This document shows, piece by piece, positions 34,638 to 44,400 of a stretch of DNA of 64,000 nucleotides (positions are counted from its first letter, which is position 1; each line of letters starts with the position of its first letter). Origin of the DNA: Pseudoalteromonas shioyasakiensis. Its GTDB lineage: Bacteria; Pseudomonadota; Gammaproteobacteria; Enterobacterales; Alteromonadaceae. The notes beneath the pieces were generated by a model. It made no database searches and was not told the DNA's origin. It saw nothing but the letters and a program-made list of their open reading frames with translations. The position numbers were made by a program, and so were the translations under genes. The stretch is from NCBI RefSeq assembly GCF_001550135.1, contig NZ_LRUE01000015.1, positions 682,001 through 746,000 of the forward strand, in the 5' to 3' direction.

Positions 34638-35240
34638 ATGGCAGATATTTTTGCATATGCTATTGGCATTATGTACACCCCTGGGCCAATCAATTTACTC
34701 GGTTTAAGCAGTGGCTTAAATAAACAAACACGTTCACACCTTGGGTTTTTTATCGGCGTGGGTAGCGCGATGTTTATCTTATTTGTGCTGCTTAGCTACC
34801 TTGGCTTACAAGTGATCAACCCGCAATTTTTGCCTTATGTGAGCTTAATTGGTTGCGGCTATATTTTGTATATTGCTTGGAAGGTCGCAAAAGCAAAAGT
34901 ACAGGTGAGTGATACCTCAGCGGATGCCTCACTTAGCTTTTTCGATGGCCTGTTTATGCAGCTATTAAATCCAAAAGCCTTGGTGGCCACTTTGCCAATT
35001 GCTACGATTCAGTTCCCAAGCGCAGATATTACCGGCGCTGCAATCGTATTTTGGTCTCTTATTTTAACCATTCTTGCCTTTGGTGCGCCTACAAGTTACT
35101 CGTTAGCGGGCTTAATGCTTGGCAAGCAAGTATCACGGCCGGGTGTTTTTAATGTGTTTAATAAGCTGATGGCTATTTTGTTGGTTTATGTCGCACTAAT
35201 GATTGCCTACGAGCATGTGCTAACCCCGTTAATGGCCTAA
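34638..35240 (+). CDS. LysE-family translocator
   Basis: A 200-residue inner-membrane exporter with about six transmembrane helices. The N-terminal TPGPINLLGLSSGL (P-G-P motif) and LLNPKALVATLPI (N-P-K motif) are the family signatures of LysE/RhtB exporters for amino acids and relatives. Ribosome site GGAG precedes the ATG. The adjacent upstream AraC regulator probably controls it. Confidence 0.9.
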   Translation: MADIFAYAIGIMYTPGPINLLGLSSGLNKQTRSHLGFFIGVGSAMFILFVLLSYLGLQVINPQFLPYVSLIGCGYILYIAWKVAKAKVQVSDTSADASLSFFDGLFMQLLNPKALVATLPIATIQFPSADITGAAIVFWSLILTILAFGAPTSYSLAGLMLGKQVSRPGVFNVFNKLMAILLVYVALMIAYEHVLTPLMA

Positions 35241-35299
35241 AATTGATCATCCCTCGCAAACAGGCATAATAGCGTTATTCAGCAAACGGTTATCACAAA

Positions 35300-36010
35300 A
35301 TGATGCAAGGCAATCTATCTATCCGCTCTTACAGTACTAAGCCTGTTAGTCATAGCCATGACTATCATCAACTTGTACTGCCCTTAAAAGGTGTGATTGC
35401 TATTAGTGTCGGTGATTTTCAAGGTAAAGTCGCCCCCGGTGAATGCGTGGTTGTCAAAGCCTCGCAAACACACCTGTTTACCGCAATGCCAGAGGCGCGA
35501 TTTGTGGTGGCCGATATGCCAAAGCTACCAAGTAACCTAGCCACTGCTGAGCGCTGCGTGTTTGCAATTAATCAATCACTTTGGGCATTTTTGCAGTTTG
35601 TGGCAAAGCAACTTGAGCAAGCGGTTAATCGTGAATTAGAACTTGCCATGTTTAACACCTTCAATTTGCTGTTAGCTGAGCAAATTATGCAGCCTAAGGT
35701 CGACAGCCGTATTAGCGAGGCCTTGCTTTATATTGACAGTCACTTAGGTACTCCTCTTCAAATCAAACACCTTGCCAGCATTGCCTGTTTAAGCCCAACG
35801 CAATTTAAGCTGCTGTTTAAGCAACAAACCGGATTGACTGTCATGAACTATGTAACCAAACAGCGAATGGAAAAAGCCCAAGCCTTACTCAGTCATACCG
35901 ACTATCCGTTACAACGTATTAGTGAGTTAGTTGGTTACAATGAGCTTTCATCTTTTAGCCGTAGTTTTTCAAAGTACTTTGGTTTATCACCAAGTAAATT
36001 CAAAAAATAA
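35300..36010 (+). CDS. AraC-family regulator with short cupin domain
   Basis: A 236-residue regulator. The cupin part has HSHDYHQLVLPLKGVIAISV and APGECVVVKASQTH; the DNA-binding part (about 140-236) has IKHLASIACLSPTQFKLLFK and ISELVGYNELSSFSRSFSKY. Start: the first of two ATGs at 35300 and 35303; no strong ribosome site. It is followed by an EamA exporter 98 bp away on the same strand, a frequent regulator-transporter pair. Confidence 0.88.
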   Translation: MMQGNLSIRSYSTKPVSHSHDYHQLVLPLKGVIAISVGDFQGKVAPGECVVVKASQTHLFTAMPEARFVVADMPKLPSNLATAERCVFAINQSLWAFLQFVAKQLEQAVNRELELAMFNTFNLLLAEQIMQPKVDSRISEALLYIDSHLGTPLQIKHLASIACLSPTQFKLLFKQQTGLTVMNYVTKQRMEKAQALLSHTDYPLQRISELVGYNELSSFSRSFSKYFGLSPSKFKK

Positions 36011-36108
36011 CTTTAGTTTTAAACGCCAACAAAACCGTCCTTTTTGTCAAAAATTGTGCATTGATTTTGATTATGCTTTTGATATCTTAAATTTAAAGCG
36101 AATCACCA

Positions 36109-37029
36109 ATGAACCATACCATCGCGACCATTGCCGTTTTAGTTGCCAGTGTGTTTTGGGGCACAACTGGTACAGCCGCAAGCTTTGCACCAGACATTAG
36201 CCCTTTTGCAATAGGTGCGTTTGCGATGGGATTTGGCGGGGTATTACTTTGCCTAACCTCAATAAAACAGCTAATAAACAATACTAGTACATTGCGTAAG
36301 CATTACCACCTAACCCTACTAGGCTCAGCCTGTGTTGCTATTTATCCGCTGGCATTTTATACCTCAATGAATAGCGCTGGTGTGGCAATAGGCACTGTTG
36401 TTTCGATTGCCAGCGCCCCTTTATTTACCGTCTTATTGGAATACTTAATTGAGAAAAAGCCTATTGCAACTCGCTGGCTAGTGAGCTTTTGCTTTGGTGC
36501 AGTAGGCATTAGCTTAATCGCGTTAGGTAAAGAGCATAACCTTGCTGCTAAGGGGCTGTTTAGCCAAAACATCGGAATTTTACTTGGCTTAATTGCAGGG
36601 CTTACCTATGCGGGTTATTCATGGGTTGCCAAACGCTTAATTAGCTACGGCATTCATTCAAGAGCGACCATGGCAAGCCTATTTGGTGGCGCTGCATGTG
36701 TACTCTTGCCTTCGTTATTAATCACTGGAGATGCGCTTTTTGCCACAGTTACCAATACCAGCGTGGCGCTTTACATGGCCATAGTACCGATGTTTTTAGG
36801 TTATTGGCTATTTAGTATTGGCTTAAAAACCATAGCGGCTAGCCAAGCCGTGCTCATTACTTTACTTGAGCCTATCATCGCCACCATACTGGCTATTGTG
36901 ATTTTAAATGAGCAATTTCAGCAAATTGGCTGGCTTGGCATTGGCTTAGTGAGCATTAGCTTGGTAATTCAAACAGTCAATATTAAGCAGTTCGTGATAC
37001 ACTGCAAAAAACGCATATTGACGATTTAA
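36109..37029 (+). CDS. EamA/DMT-family transporter
   Basis: A 306-residue ten-helix drug/metabolite transporter made of two EamA repeats. First repeat ends near TLRKHYHLTLL; the second starts near GLFSQNIGILLGLIAGLTYA and contains ITLLEPIIATILAIVILNEQ, the family signature. The substrate is unknown; such proteins export metabolites. The Rrf2 regulator starts 1 bp after its stop, so the two form an operon. Confidence 0.9.
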   Translation: MNHTIATIAVLVASVFWGTTGTAASFAPDISPFAIGAFAMGFGGVLLCLTSIKQLINNTSTLRKHYHLTLLGSACVAIYPLAFYTSMNSAGVAIGTVVSIASAPLFTVLLEYLIEKKPIATRWLVSFCFGAVGISLIALGKEHNLAAKGLFSQNIGILLGLIAGLTYAGYSWVAKRLISYGIHSRATMASLFGGAACVLLPSLLITGDALFATVTNTSVALYMAIVPMFLGYWLFSIGLKTIAASQAVLITLLEPIIATILAIVILNEQFQQIGWLGIGLVSISLVIQTVNIKQFVIHCKKRILTI

Positions 37030-37030
37030 G

Positions 37031-37444
37031 ATGAGAAAAGACAGCCGACTATCACGGGTTTTACATGTGCTGATCCATTTAAACAGTTACAGCCACCCTG
37101 TTACATCAGACACATTAGCAAACATGTTAATGACCAACCCTGTGGTTGTGCGCCGTACTATGGCGTTACTGCGTCAAGCAGGTTATGTATCGGCAATTAA
37201 AGGTCACAATGGCGGCTGGCTACTGGCCACTCCCTTAACAGACATCACCTTATTTGATATTCACCAAGCGCTTGGCGAAAAGAACCTGTTTGTAATTGGT
37301 CTAACCGATGAGCACAGCAACTGCCCTATCGAGCATGCAGTTAACAGCGCCCTGCAAAACGCAATGGATGATGCAGAAGCACTGTTATTAAAACGTTTTG
37401 CTGAAGTGTCGCTTGCAGAGCTTGCCAGCCAATTTAAAAAATAA
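37031..37444 (+). CDS. Rrf2-family regulator lacking Fe-S cysteines
   Basis: A 137-residue winged-helix protein. VTSDTLANMLMTNPVVVRRTMALLRQAGYV holds the helix-turn-helix (in two parts here) and GHNGGWLLATPLTDITLFDIHQAL the wing and dimer start. IscR/NsrR-type members have three clustered cysteines; here only NCPIEH has one, so an Fe-S cluster is unlikely and it belongs to the YwnA/CymR-like branch. Co-transcribed with the EamA gene. Confidence 0.88.
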   Translation: MRKDSRLSRVLHVLIHLNSYSHPVTSDTLANMLMTNPVVVRRTMALLRQAGYVSAIKGHNGGWLLATPLTDITLFDIHQALGEKNLFVIGLTDEHSNCPIEHAVNSALQNAMDDAEALLLKRFAEVSLAELASQFKK

Positions 37445-37683
37445 ACGTCGTTACACTGCCTATTAATTGGCTTACAGCAATAAAAATAGGCAATAATAGC
37501 TTCATAGCGAGCCTTATACTTATAAAGCAAGCGGCATTTCGATTTTAGAAATAAAATCTCATCATTATCATCATGTAGAACAAGTACTCTAAACACCCTG
37601 CAAACCCCACCATTTCAAGCGATTAAGTAAATTCTTAATCTATTCTGGTCATTTTCCGATTGCCTGCCATAGGGCTTTTTCGG

Positions 37684-37743
37684 CATTTTAGACAAACACC
37701 CTGTCATTTTAGGCAAACATTCGTTTCAGCCGACTTCTATACT
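37684..37743 (+). promoter_or_regulatory. Phased direct repeats and promoter upstream of the hydrolase genes
   Basis: CATTTTAGACAAACA (37684-37698) and CATTTTAGGCAAACA (37705-37719) differ at one base and lie exactly 21 bp apart, two helical turns. The second copy ends where a -35 element would be for the -10 TATACT at 37738-37743. This is the layout of an AraC-type activator site touching the -35. The hydrolase start is 89 bp further. The rest of 37445-37831 shows no gene. Confidence 0.6.
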
Positions 37744-37831
37744 TAATCTCAATCAAGGACGCAAAGCAAACAGCTCTGCAATCGAGAATAGTCTCTGTCA
37801 TTACTTATTAACCCAAAGAGAATTTACGCTC

Positions 37832-38746
37832 ATGAACAAAGTTACTTTTCCAAACACTAACGGTTTAGATATTACTATCGCTGGCTTATTAAATTTACCT
37901 GCTGATTTTGATGAAACGAAAACATACCCAGCCGTTGTCGTATCGCACCCAGGTGGTGGTGTTAAAGAGCAAACAGCAGGGACTTACGCACGTAAACTAG
38001 CTGAGCAAGGTTTTGTCGCTATTGCATACGATGCATCTTACCAAGGTGAAAGCACTGGCGAGCCACGCCAACTTGAAAACCCACATGTTCGTACCGAGGA
38101 TGTGAGTGCAGTAATCGATTACTTAACGACCTTACCTTATGTAGATAATGATCGCATTGGCGCAATGGGTATCTGTGCAGGGGCAGGTTACACCGCAAAT
38201 GCTGCAATTAACGACCGCCGTATTAAAGCCGTTGGCACAGTAAGCATGGTAAATATTGGCCAAATGTTCCGTAATGGCTGGGATAACAATGTAAAAGACA
38301 GCGACGCTATCCCATATATCCAAGCTGGCTCTGATTCTCGCACATCGGATGCAAGTGGTAACGACATTGCGACCATCCCAATGGCACCGCTGAAAGAAGA
38401 AGATGCACCAAACGAAGAGCTTCGCCAAGCGTGGGAATACTACCACACAGACCGCGCAGCTTATTGCACGGCACCGGGTTTTGCGACTGCACGCAGCTTA
38501 AATCAAATCATCACTTATGATGCATTCTTTAAAGCTGAGGCATTTTTAACGCAACCATTACTGACCGTCGTCGGCAGCAATGCAGGCAGCAAGTGGATGA
38601 GCGATGACCTAATGGCACGTGCAGCATCAAGCAGCAAAAAAATGTACATCGTTGAAGGTGCAAACCACATGGACCTATACGATGGCGAAAGTGAAATCAC
38701 TGAAGCCATCAGCGTATTAACCCCTTTCTTTACAAGCAACCTGTAA
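37832..38746 (+). CDS. Alpha/beta hydrolase, dienelactone-hydrolase-like (YcjY type), copy 1
   Basis: A 304-residue alpha/beta hydrolase. VVVSHPGGGVKEQT is the oxyanion-side strand; the nucleophile elbow reads MGICAGAGYT, with Cys in place of Ser as in dienelactone hydrolases; IVEGANHMDLYD carries the catalytic His. LNLPADFDETKTYPAVV is shared almost word for word with the next gene. Cytoplasmic, substrate unknown. AraC-type operator repeats lie upstream; a hairpin and 59 bp separate it from copy 2. Confidence 0.85.
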   Translation: MNKVTFPNTNGLDITIAGLLNLPADFDETKTYPAVVVSHPGGGVKEQTAGTYARKLAEQGFVAIAYDASYQGESTGEPRQLENPHVRTEDVSAVIDYLTTLPYVDNDRIGAMGICAGAGYTANAAINDRRIKAVGTVSMVNIGQMFRNGWDNNVKDSDAIPYIQAGSDSRTSDASGNDIATIPMAPLKEEDAPNEELRQAWEYYHTDRAAYCTAPGFATARSLNQIITYDAFFKAEAFLTQPLLTVVGSNAGSKWMSDDLMARAASSSKKMYIVEGANHMDLYDGESEITEAISVLTPFFTSNL

Positions 38747-38760
38747 TTATTAATCCGTAT

Positions 38761-38777
38761 GAGCCCACACAGGGCTC
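38761..38777 (+). other. Small hairpin between the hydrolase copies
   Basis: Stem GAGCCC/GGGCTC with loop ACACA and no T-tract; may stabilise or process the bicistronic mRNA. Confidence 0.5.
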
Positions 38778-38805
38778 AAACCTAAACGGTATTTAGGAGA
38801 AAAAC

Positions 38806-39741
38806 ATGAATATTCAAACAGTTAGTATTAAAAACCACGATATGGCATGGGCTATCTCAGCACTTGTTTTAACACCTGCTAATTTTGATGAGTCAAAAAC
38901 CTACCCAACCATGATCAGTGTTCACCCATTTGGTAGCTGTAAAGAACAAACCTCAAGTAGTGTATATGGTAAAGCACTTGCTGAAGCGGGTTATGTGGTT
39001 ATTGCCTTCGATGCCAGCTATCAAGGTCAATCTGGCGGTACACCTCGCTTTATTGAAAACCCATCACAACGTGTTGAAGATATTAGCCATGTTATTGATT
39101 ATGCGGTGACACTCCCTTATGTCGATAACGAGCGCATTGGTAGCATTGGGGTATGTGGTGGGGGTGCTTATGTATTTAACTCAGCACTGACTGAAAAACG
39201 CGTAAAAGCCGTTGTCGGCATTACGCCAGTTAATTTAGGTCGTCTTTTCAGAGAAGCATTCACCGAGTTTAACCCGCTAGGCTCACTTGAAGCGATGGCA
39301 GCACAACGTACTGCTGAAGCACTTGGTGGTGATTTACAAGTTAACGAATTACCCCCACCAAGCATTGAGTTTGCCCGCGACAATGGCCTGACTGAACGTG
39401 ATGTTTTCGAAGCGACTGATTACTACAAAACACCGCGTGGTCAAAGCGAAGGTGGCGCAACACGTATGTTATTTTCTCATGCACAAAAAACCCTCACTTG
39501 GGATGCTTTCGCGTTTGCCGAAACATTAATGACTCAACCTATGATGGCTGTAATTGGTCAAAAAGTAGGGGCATTTGGTGCATACCGTGACGGTAAAGAA
39601 ATTTACGGAAAATCATTTGCATCAAAAGACAGACAACTCGTTGAACTAGAAGATTGGTCGCACTATGACCTGTACGATAAGCCTGAACCAGTTGCGTTAG
39701 CGATGCAGCAAATACTGCCTTTTTTAACCAAGCATTTATAA
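38806..39741 (+). CDS. Alpha/beta hydrolase, dienelactone-hydrolase-like, copy 2
   Basis: A 311-residue paralogue of the preceding enzyme. ALVLTPANFDESKTYPTMIS, SVHPFGSCKEQTSS, nucleophile elbow IGVCGGGAYVFN (Cys again) and ELEDWSHYDLYD with the His. The two share order and motifs through their length, so tandem duplication is clear. The lid regions differ most (LGRLFREAFTEFN against GQMFRNGWDNN), suggesting different substrates. AGGAG precedes the ATG; a strong terminator follows. Confidence 0.85.
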   Translation: MNIQTVSIKNHDMAWAISALVLTPANFDESKTYPTMISVHPFGSCKEQTSSSVYGKALAEAGYVVIAFDASYQGQSGGTPRFIENPSQRVEDISHVIDYAVTLPYVDNERIGSIGVCGGGAYVFNSALTEKRVKAVVGITPVNLGRLFREAFTEFNPLGSLEAMAAQRTAEALGGDLQVNELPPPSIEFARDNGLTERDVFEATDYYKTPRGQSEGGATRMLFSHAQKTLTWDAFAFAETLMTQPMMAVIGQKVGAFGAYRDGKEIYGKSFASKDRQLVELEDWSHYDLYDKPEPVALAMQQILPFLTKHL

Positions 39742-39777
39742 AAAGGCACTTGTAAGCTGAGCATGCATAAAGCAAAG

Positions 39778-39815
39778 AAGTTAGGCCTCATGCTTGGCCT
39801 AACTTACTTTTTTTG
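39778..39815 (+). terminator. Rho-independent terminator after the hydrolase pair
   Basis: Perfect 10-bp stem AAGTTAGGCC/GGCCTAACTT, 8-nt loop, then ACTTTTTTTG. Confidence 0.88.
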
Positions 39816-39849
39816 TTGATTTGAATTTGTGATTTTAGGAGTTAACACA

Positions 39850-40470
39850 ATGATTAAATGGCTATTTATAATACTCGCAGTTGTAATATTAGGGCTTTTA
39901 TCTGTTTCCATTTGGGTCACACAAACTGAGAAATCACAGCATGCTAAAAACAGCTTACGTCTACACAGTGCTGAGCCGAGAATCACGCTTGATGCCAAAA
40001 CAGCCGTCGTGGTTTTTTCTCGCTCTGGGAATACTGGGGTTTTAGCAGATCACATAGCACAAAAGCATAACGCGGAGCTGTTTGAGATAACGGCTACCGA
40101 TTACGAACTAGGTATTCCTGGTTGGATAGCCGCTCTAAACGATGCCAGAAGCAACGTAGCAACAATTACCCCGAGCAATATTAACCTTGAAAAGTATCAC
40201 ACCATTTATTTAGGCTCGCCTATTTGGCTTTATAGCCCTGCCCCACCGATTTGGCAGTTTGCAAAAAATAATGACTTTTCAGGTAAAAATGTGATTTTAT
40301 TTAATACCTTTAACAGTAAATTCGAACAGCATTTTATTGATGATTTTGAAAAGCTAGTTCGGGCAAATGGCGCAAAAACGTTTTCTCACAGGTACGTGAA
40401 TCGTGGCCGTATGGGCTCTCAAATTAGTAGCCAAGATATGCTTAATAAATTTGACAGCCAAGATAACTAA
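39850..40470 (+). CDS. Membrane-anchored flavodoxin-like protein
   Basis: A 206-residue protein with one N-terminal transmembrane helix (about 5-25) and a flavodoxin-fold domain. VVVFSRSGNTGVLADHI is the FMN phosphate-binding loop and TIYLGSPIWLYSPAPP the second flavin loop. In yqhD-type regions similar flavodoxins serve electrophile or quinone reduction. The start at 39850 is chosen because AGGAG is correctly placed; an in-frame upstream codon at 39829 is not. Which side of the membrane the flavin is on is not certain. The AraC regulator follows after 15 bp. Confidence 0.82.
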   Translation: MIKWLFIILAVVILGLLSVSIWVTQTEKSQHAKNSLRLHSAEPRITLDAKTAVVVFSRSGNTGVLADHIAQKHNAELFEITATDYELGIPGWIAALNDARSNVATITPSNINLEKYHTIYLGSPIWLYSPAPPIWQFAKNNDFSGKNVILFNTFNSKFEQHFIDDFEKLVRANGAKTFSHRYVNRGRMGSQISSQDMLNKFDSQDN

Positions 40471-40485
40471 CCGTGAGTTTTAAAC

Positions 40486-41391
40486 ATGATAGACACCAAC
40501 CATCAAGAGATTGCTAAACCACTCGCGCAAAAGATTATGTTATTCGCTAATAAAGCGGGTGATATTACCTCTCATACACCAGAGCTCACATTGCACATTC
40601 GTAATGCACCAACCGACCCCTTGCATTGTATTTACACATTAAGCCTTGCGGTGGTGCTGCAAGGTGCAAAAATGCTTTCAGTTGAAAACAGTGTACTGCC
40701 CTGCTCTGGTGGACAAACCATGTTAACCACTTTCGACTTACCTGTAGTATCCCATGTGACCGAAGCGACACGCCACCAGCCATTTGTTGCCATGGTGCTA
40801 AAACTTGATTACAACTTAATTTTGCAAACAGCCGCAGAACTTAAACTGCCTAAGCAATCACGCAACGAAACGTTTGAGCCGATTTCTATTCATAATATCG
40901 ATGCAGGCTTAACTGATGCACTCACTCGATTATTTGAGCTTGAATATAATCCCGCACTTCGCGACGGCTTACAGCCATTACTCATGAAAGAAATTGTTAT
41001 TCGCCTTTTACAGGGGCCTCATGGACCTCACCTTAGAAAGTTGGCATCAGAGGGGTCACCAAGTAGTCATATCGTTAGAGTTGTGAGCTGGCTTAAAACC
41101 AACTTTATGCGCCCAGTGCAAATTGACGAGTTAGCAAAACAAGCGCATATGAGCTCATCAACATTTCGCCAACACTTTAAAACCATTACTGGCACCAGCC
41201 CATTGCAGTATTTAAAAACCTTACGCTTACAAGAAGCTCGCGATCAAATGCTGATCAATGGTCTTGATGCTGGTCAAGCAAGTGGTGTGGTTGGTTACGA
41301 AAGCCCTTCGCAATTTAGTCGCGAGTACAGCCGTTTATTTGGCCTGCCTCCGCAAAAAGATATGCAAAGGTTAAGACAACAACAGATTTAA
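40486..41391 (+). CDS. AraC-family regulator with AraC_N domain (YqhC-like)
   Basis: A 301-residue regulator. The N-terminal part (about 15-170; TLHIRNAPTDPLHCIYTLSL, FVAMVLKLDYNLI) is the AraC_N ligand domain as in E. coli YqhC, which controls aldehyde reductases; the C-terminal part has IDELAKQAHMSSSTFRQHFK and ASGVVGYESPSQFSREYSRL. It lies 15 bp after the flavodoxin gene and downstream of the hydrolase pair, so it is the best candidate for binding the direct repeats at 37684. Confidence 0.9.
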   Translation: MIDTNHQEIAKPLAQKIMLFANKAGDITSHTPELTLHIRNAPTDPLHCIYTLSLAVVLQGAKMLSVENSVLPCSGGQTMLTTFDLPVVSHVTEATRHQPFVAMVLKLDYNLILQTAAELKLPKQSRNETFEPISIHNIDAGLTDALTRLFELEYNPALRDGLQPLLMKEIVIRLLQGPHGPHLRKLASEGSPSSHIVRVVSWLKTNFMRPVQIDELAKQAHMSSSTFRQHFKTITGTSPLQYLKTLRLQEARDQMLINGLDAGQASGVVGYESPSQFSREYSRLFGLPPQKDMQRLRQQQI

Positions 41392-41400
41392 ATAAGCTTG

Positions 41401-44400
41401 TTATAACTTGCTAATTGAAGCCAAATTAGATTGTTTACCGGTCACAAATTCGTACAGCACTTTAATTGGCAGGGGTTTACTGAAGTAATAGCCTTGTACT
41501 TGAGAACACTCAAGCTCTTTAAGTATGTTCAGTTGCTGCTCGCTTTCAACACCTTCAGCAATTGATTCCATATTTAACGCGCTGGCTAAATCAATCATAG
41601 CTTTAACAATTGCTTTGTCAGCGTCGCTGGGGGTTTCTAAATCATCAATAAATGATTTGTCGATTTTGAGCTTATCGAGAGCAAAATCTTTTAAATAATT
41701 CATTGACGAATAGCCTGTGCCAAAGTCATCAATCGACATTTTAAACCCTGCTTCACGCAGTTTTGTAATCGTACTTAAAGCAAACTGAGGATTACCAATG
41801 GCAATGGTTTCCGTTAATTCAAGTTCAATACACTCAGGCTCTATAGAGTAAGTTTGTAATACAGAGATTAAATCGCCAAGTAGCTGTTTTTTGACAAACT
41901 TCGTTGCAGATAGATTTATTGCAAAGGTAATTGGTGGCATGTTGTCGTCTTGCCACTGGCGAATTGTTTTAACGGTATTTTCGAATACCCAGTCATCAAT
42001 TTCACTAATGCGGCCACTGCTTTCAGCAATAGGTATAAACTCAGCAGGTGATACATTGCCTAATGTTTCGCTGTGCCAGCGTATTAATACTTCAACAGCC
42101 ACCACAGCGCCTGATGCAATATCTATTTGTGGTTGAAAAACTAAATAAAGCTCATTATTTTCAAGGGCATAATTAAGGGCATTGATGATTTGTAATTGCC
42201 TAAGCCCGGATTTATTCATTTCTTCGGCGTAGAATAACGCATTGTTTCTACCCTGCCTTTTAACCTCAAACATCGCTGACTCGGCCATCTGCAATAGCGG
42301 CTCAAATTCTTTGCCATCCATCGGAAACAGGGAAACCCCGACCGATGCTGTAACAACAATGAGTTCATCATTAATCGTCAGTGGCTCACTGATCACTTTT
42401 AATAAATCGTGGCTGCTCTTATTTATAGCGCCGGTGGAGGTATAAGGCGTAATAAATGCAAAGCGGTCGCCTTGCAGCCGGGCAACCATAATATCCTCCC
42501 CCATAAAGTTACAAATTCGCGCACTCAAGCTTTGTAACACTAGGTTGCAACTTGCCATCCCCAATGCTTTATTGAGAATCTTAAAGTTGTCTAAACCAAT
42601 TAAAATAAAGGCTGCTTTAGTATCTGCTTGAAGCTTAATAGTTTGTTCAAATTCCATCTGCAACTTGTCTTGGTTTGCAAGCCCCGTTAGCTGATCAAAA
42701 TAAGAAAGTTGATGTATGAGGGTTTCACTTTCGACTTCTTTAGTTACATCATGCTGAAACGAAATGTAGTTACTCACCTTCCCTTGCTGATCCTTTAATG
42801 GGTAAATGGTAGTTTGCTCAACAATCACTTTACCGTGCTTAGTCATGTTAACCAAAGCACCCACCCAGGCTTTTCGATTTTTTAAGTGCTCCCACATTGC
42901 TTGGTAAACAGCCGGTTCAGTTTGTCCGGCACTGATTTTATGCGGGCTCTGACCTATTAGTTCATCATACTCGTACTGGCACATATCGAGGTAAGCGCGA
43001 TTCATATACTCAATTTTTGCATCTGTATTGGTAAACATAATGGGGTGTGGATTTTGCTCAACCGCTTGAGACAGTATGTGCATGCGTTTGTTTAGAGTAA
43101 TTTTATGAAACCATTGCCACACTGACTCAGCCCAAACCGTTAGCATGTTTTTATCTTGCACACTAAACACCTTAGTTCGATGCTGTAAAATAATGGCCAT
43201 ATGGCACTGACTATGGCGTATCACTGGCACCACTAACAATGAGTTAGAGTCGCCAGGTAACCCGTATTCTTTCGCATGTTTTCGGTTAACAATGACAGCT
43301 TGCCCAGCCGCAATTTTGCCTTGTAACTTTTCAGTGCACACATCAAAAACATTACCTTTCTGGGCTCGATAATCATGTTGCTTTTGTTCGTTACAAATAA
43401 ACAAGGCTGCGCCATCGCAATTGGTAATTTCGAGGGCTTGATTAACTGCATAATTCAACAACACATCTTGATCGTCTTGAAACGAAATTTCGGTTAGCTG
43501 TAATAAACCCCGATTAAATTTACTTTGCTGAGCAAGTGCCGCCATACGCCCAACTTTTTCTGACACATCGCGGGCGTTTACTAAATACGTTGGGCCATCA
43601 TTATCGTGCTCAAACAAGGTAATCGAAAATTCAAAATGAATAACCCAACCATTTACGCTAATGGGTAAGGTATTGACCAAACACACAGCTGATTTTTTTG
43701 CCTCCATTAGCGTGCGCATAAAGTCTTGTGCATCAGATTTTTCAAACATACAGCTAATATTTTGCCCAACCATCTCTTTAGTAAACACATGGCTATCGGA
43801 GTTATCACTGAAGACTTCGCGAAAAGTACCGTCTTTTTCAAGCTCAAAAACAGAGTCTGGCAGTGCGGTGAGCGTTGCTTTTAACTGATTAGAGGAGTTA
43901 TCTAGTGCTGCATACGGTTTAGTGACGGTTTCAACAAAGAGGATTTTATATAGTAAAAAGTAGGTGAGCCCTTTATATACATGCCCAAAAAAATTAAAGG
44001 TGTTGGTGGTATGCGACACATCATTAGACACCACAAAACAGGCCTCACTTAAAATAGCTAATAGGCAAACTAATGTTTTACCGGCAATATTTAAATTTGT
44101 TCTGGGCTTACGAAGTTGTGTCGAAAACATCAAAACAGCGGCACCGTATAGCGCCAAAACAAGTAGCTCAATTAGAAACTTAATATGGCTACCGCCTACT
44201 CCTTCGATGTGTATTTCTGGCAGTAAATCAGGAAAGTAAAAGAATGTGCTTGCGATGAACAAACTACCAAGCAACAAAGAGCTAAGTAAAGCGCGCGCAT
44301 TTAACGGTTTATATTTAACCCAAATCCCTGCTGCAATAATTAAAAAAGCAGCTCCATTAAATAACCGAGCAATGAGCCAAAAACTTAATACCAAGTTCAT

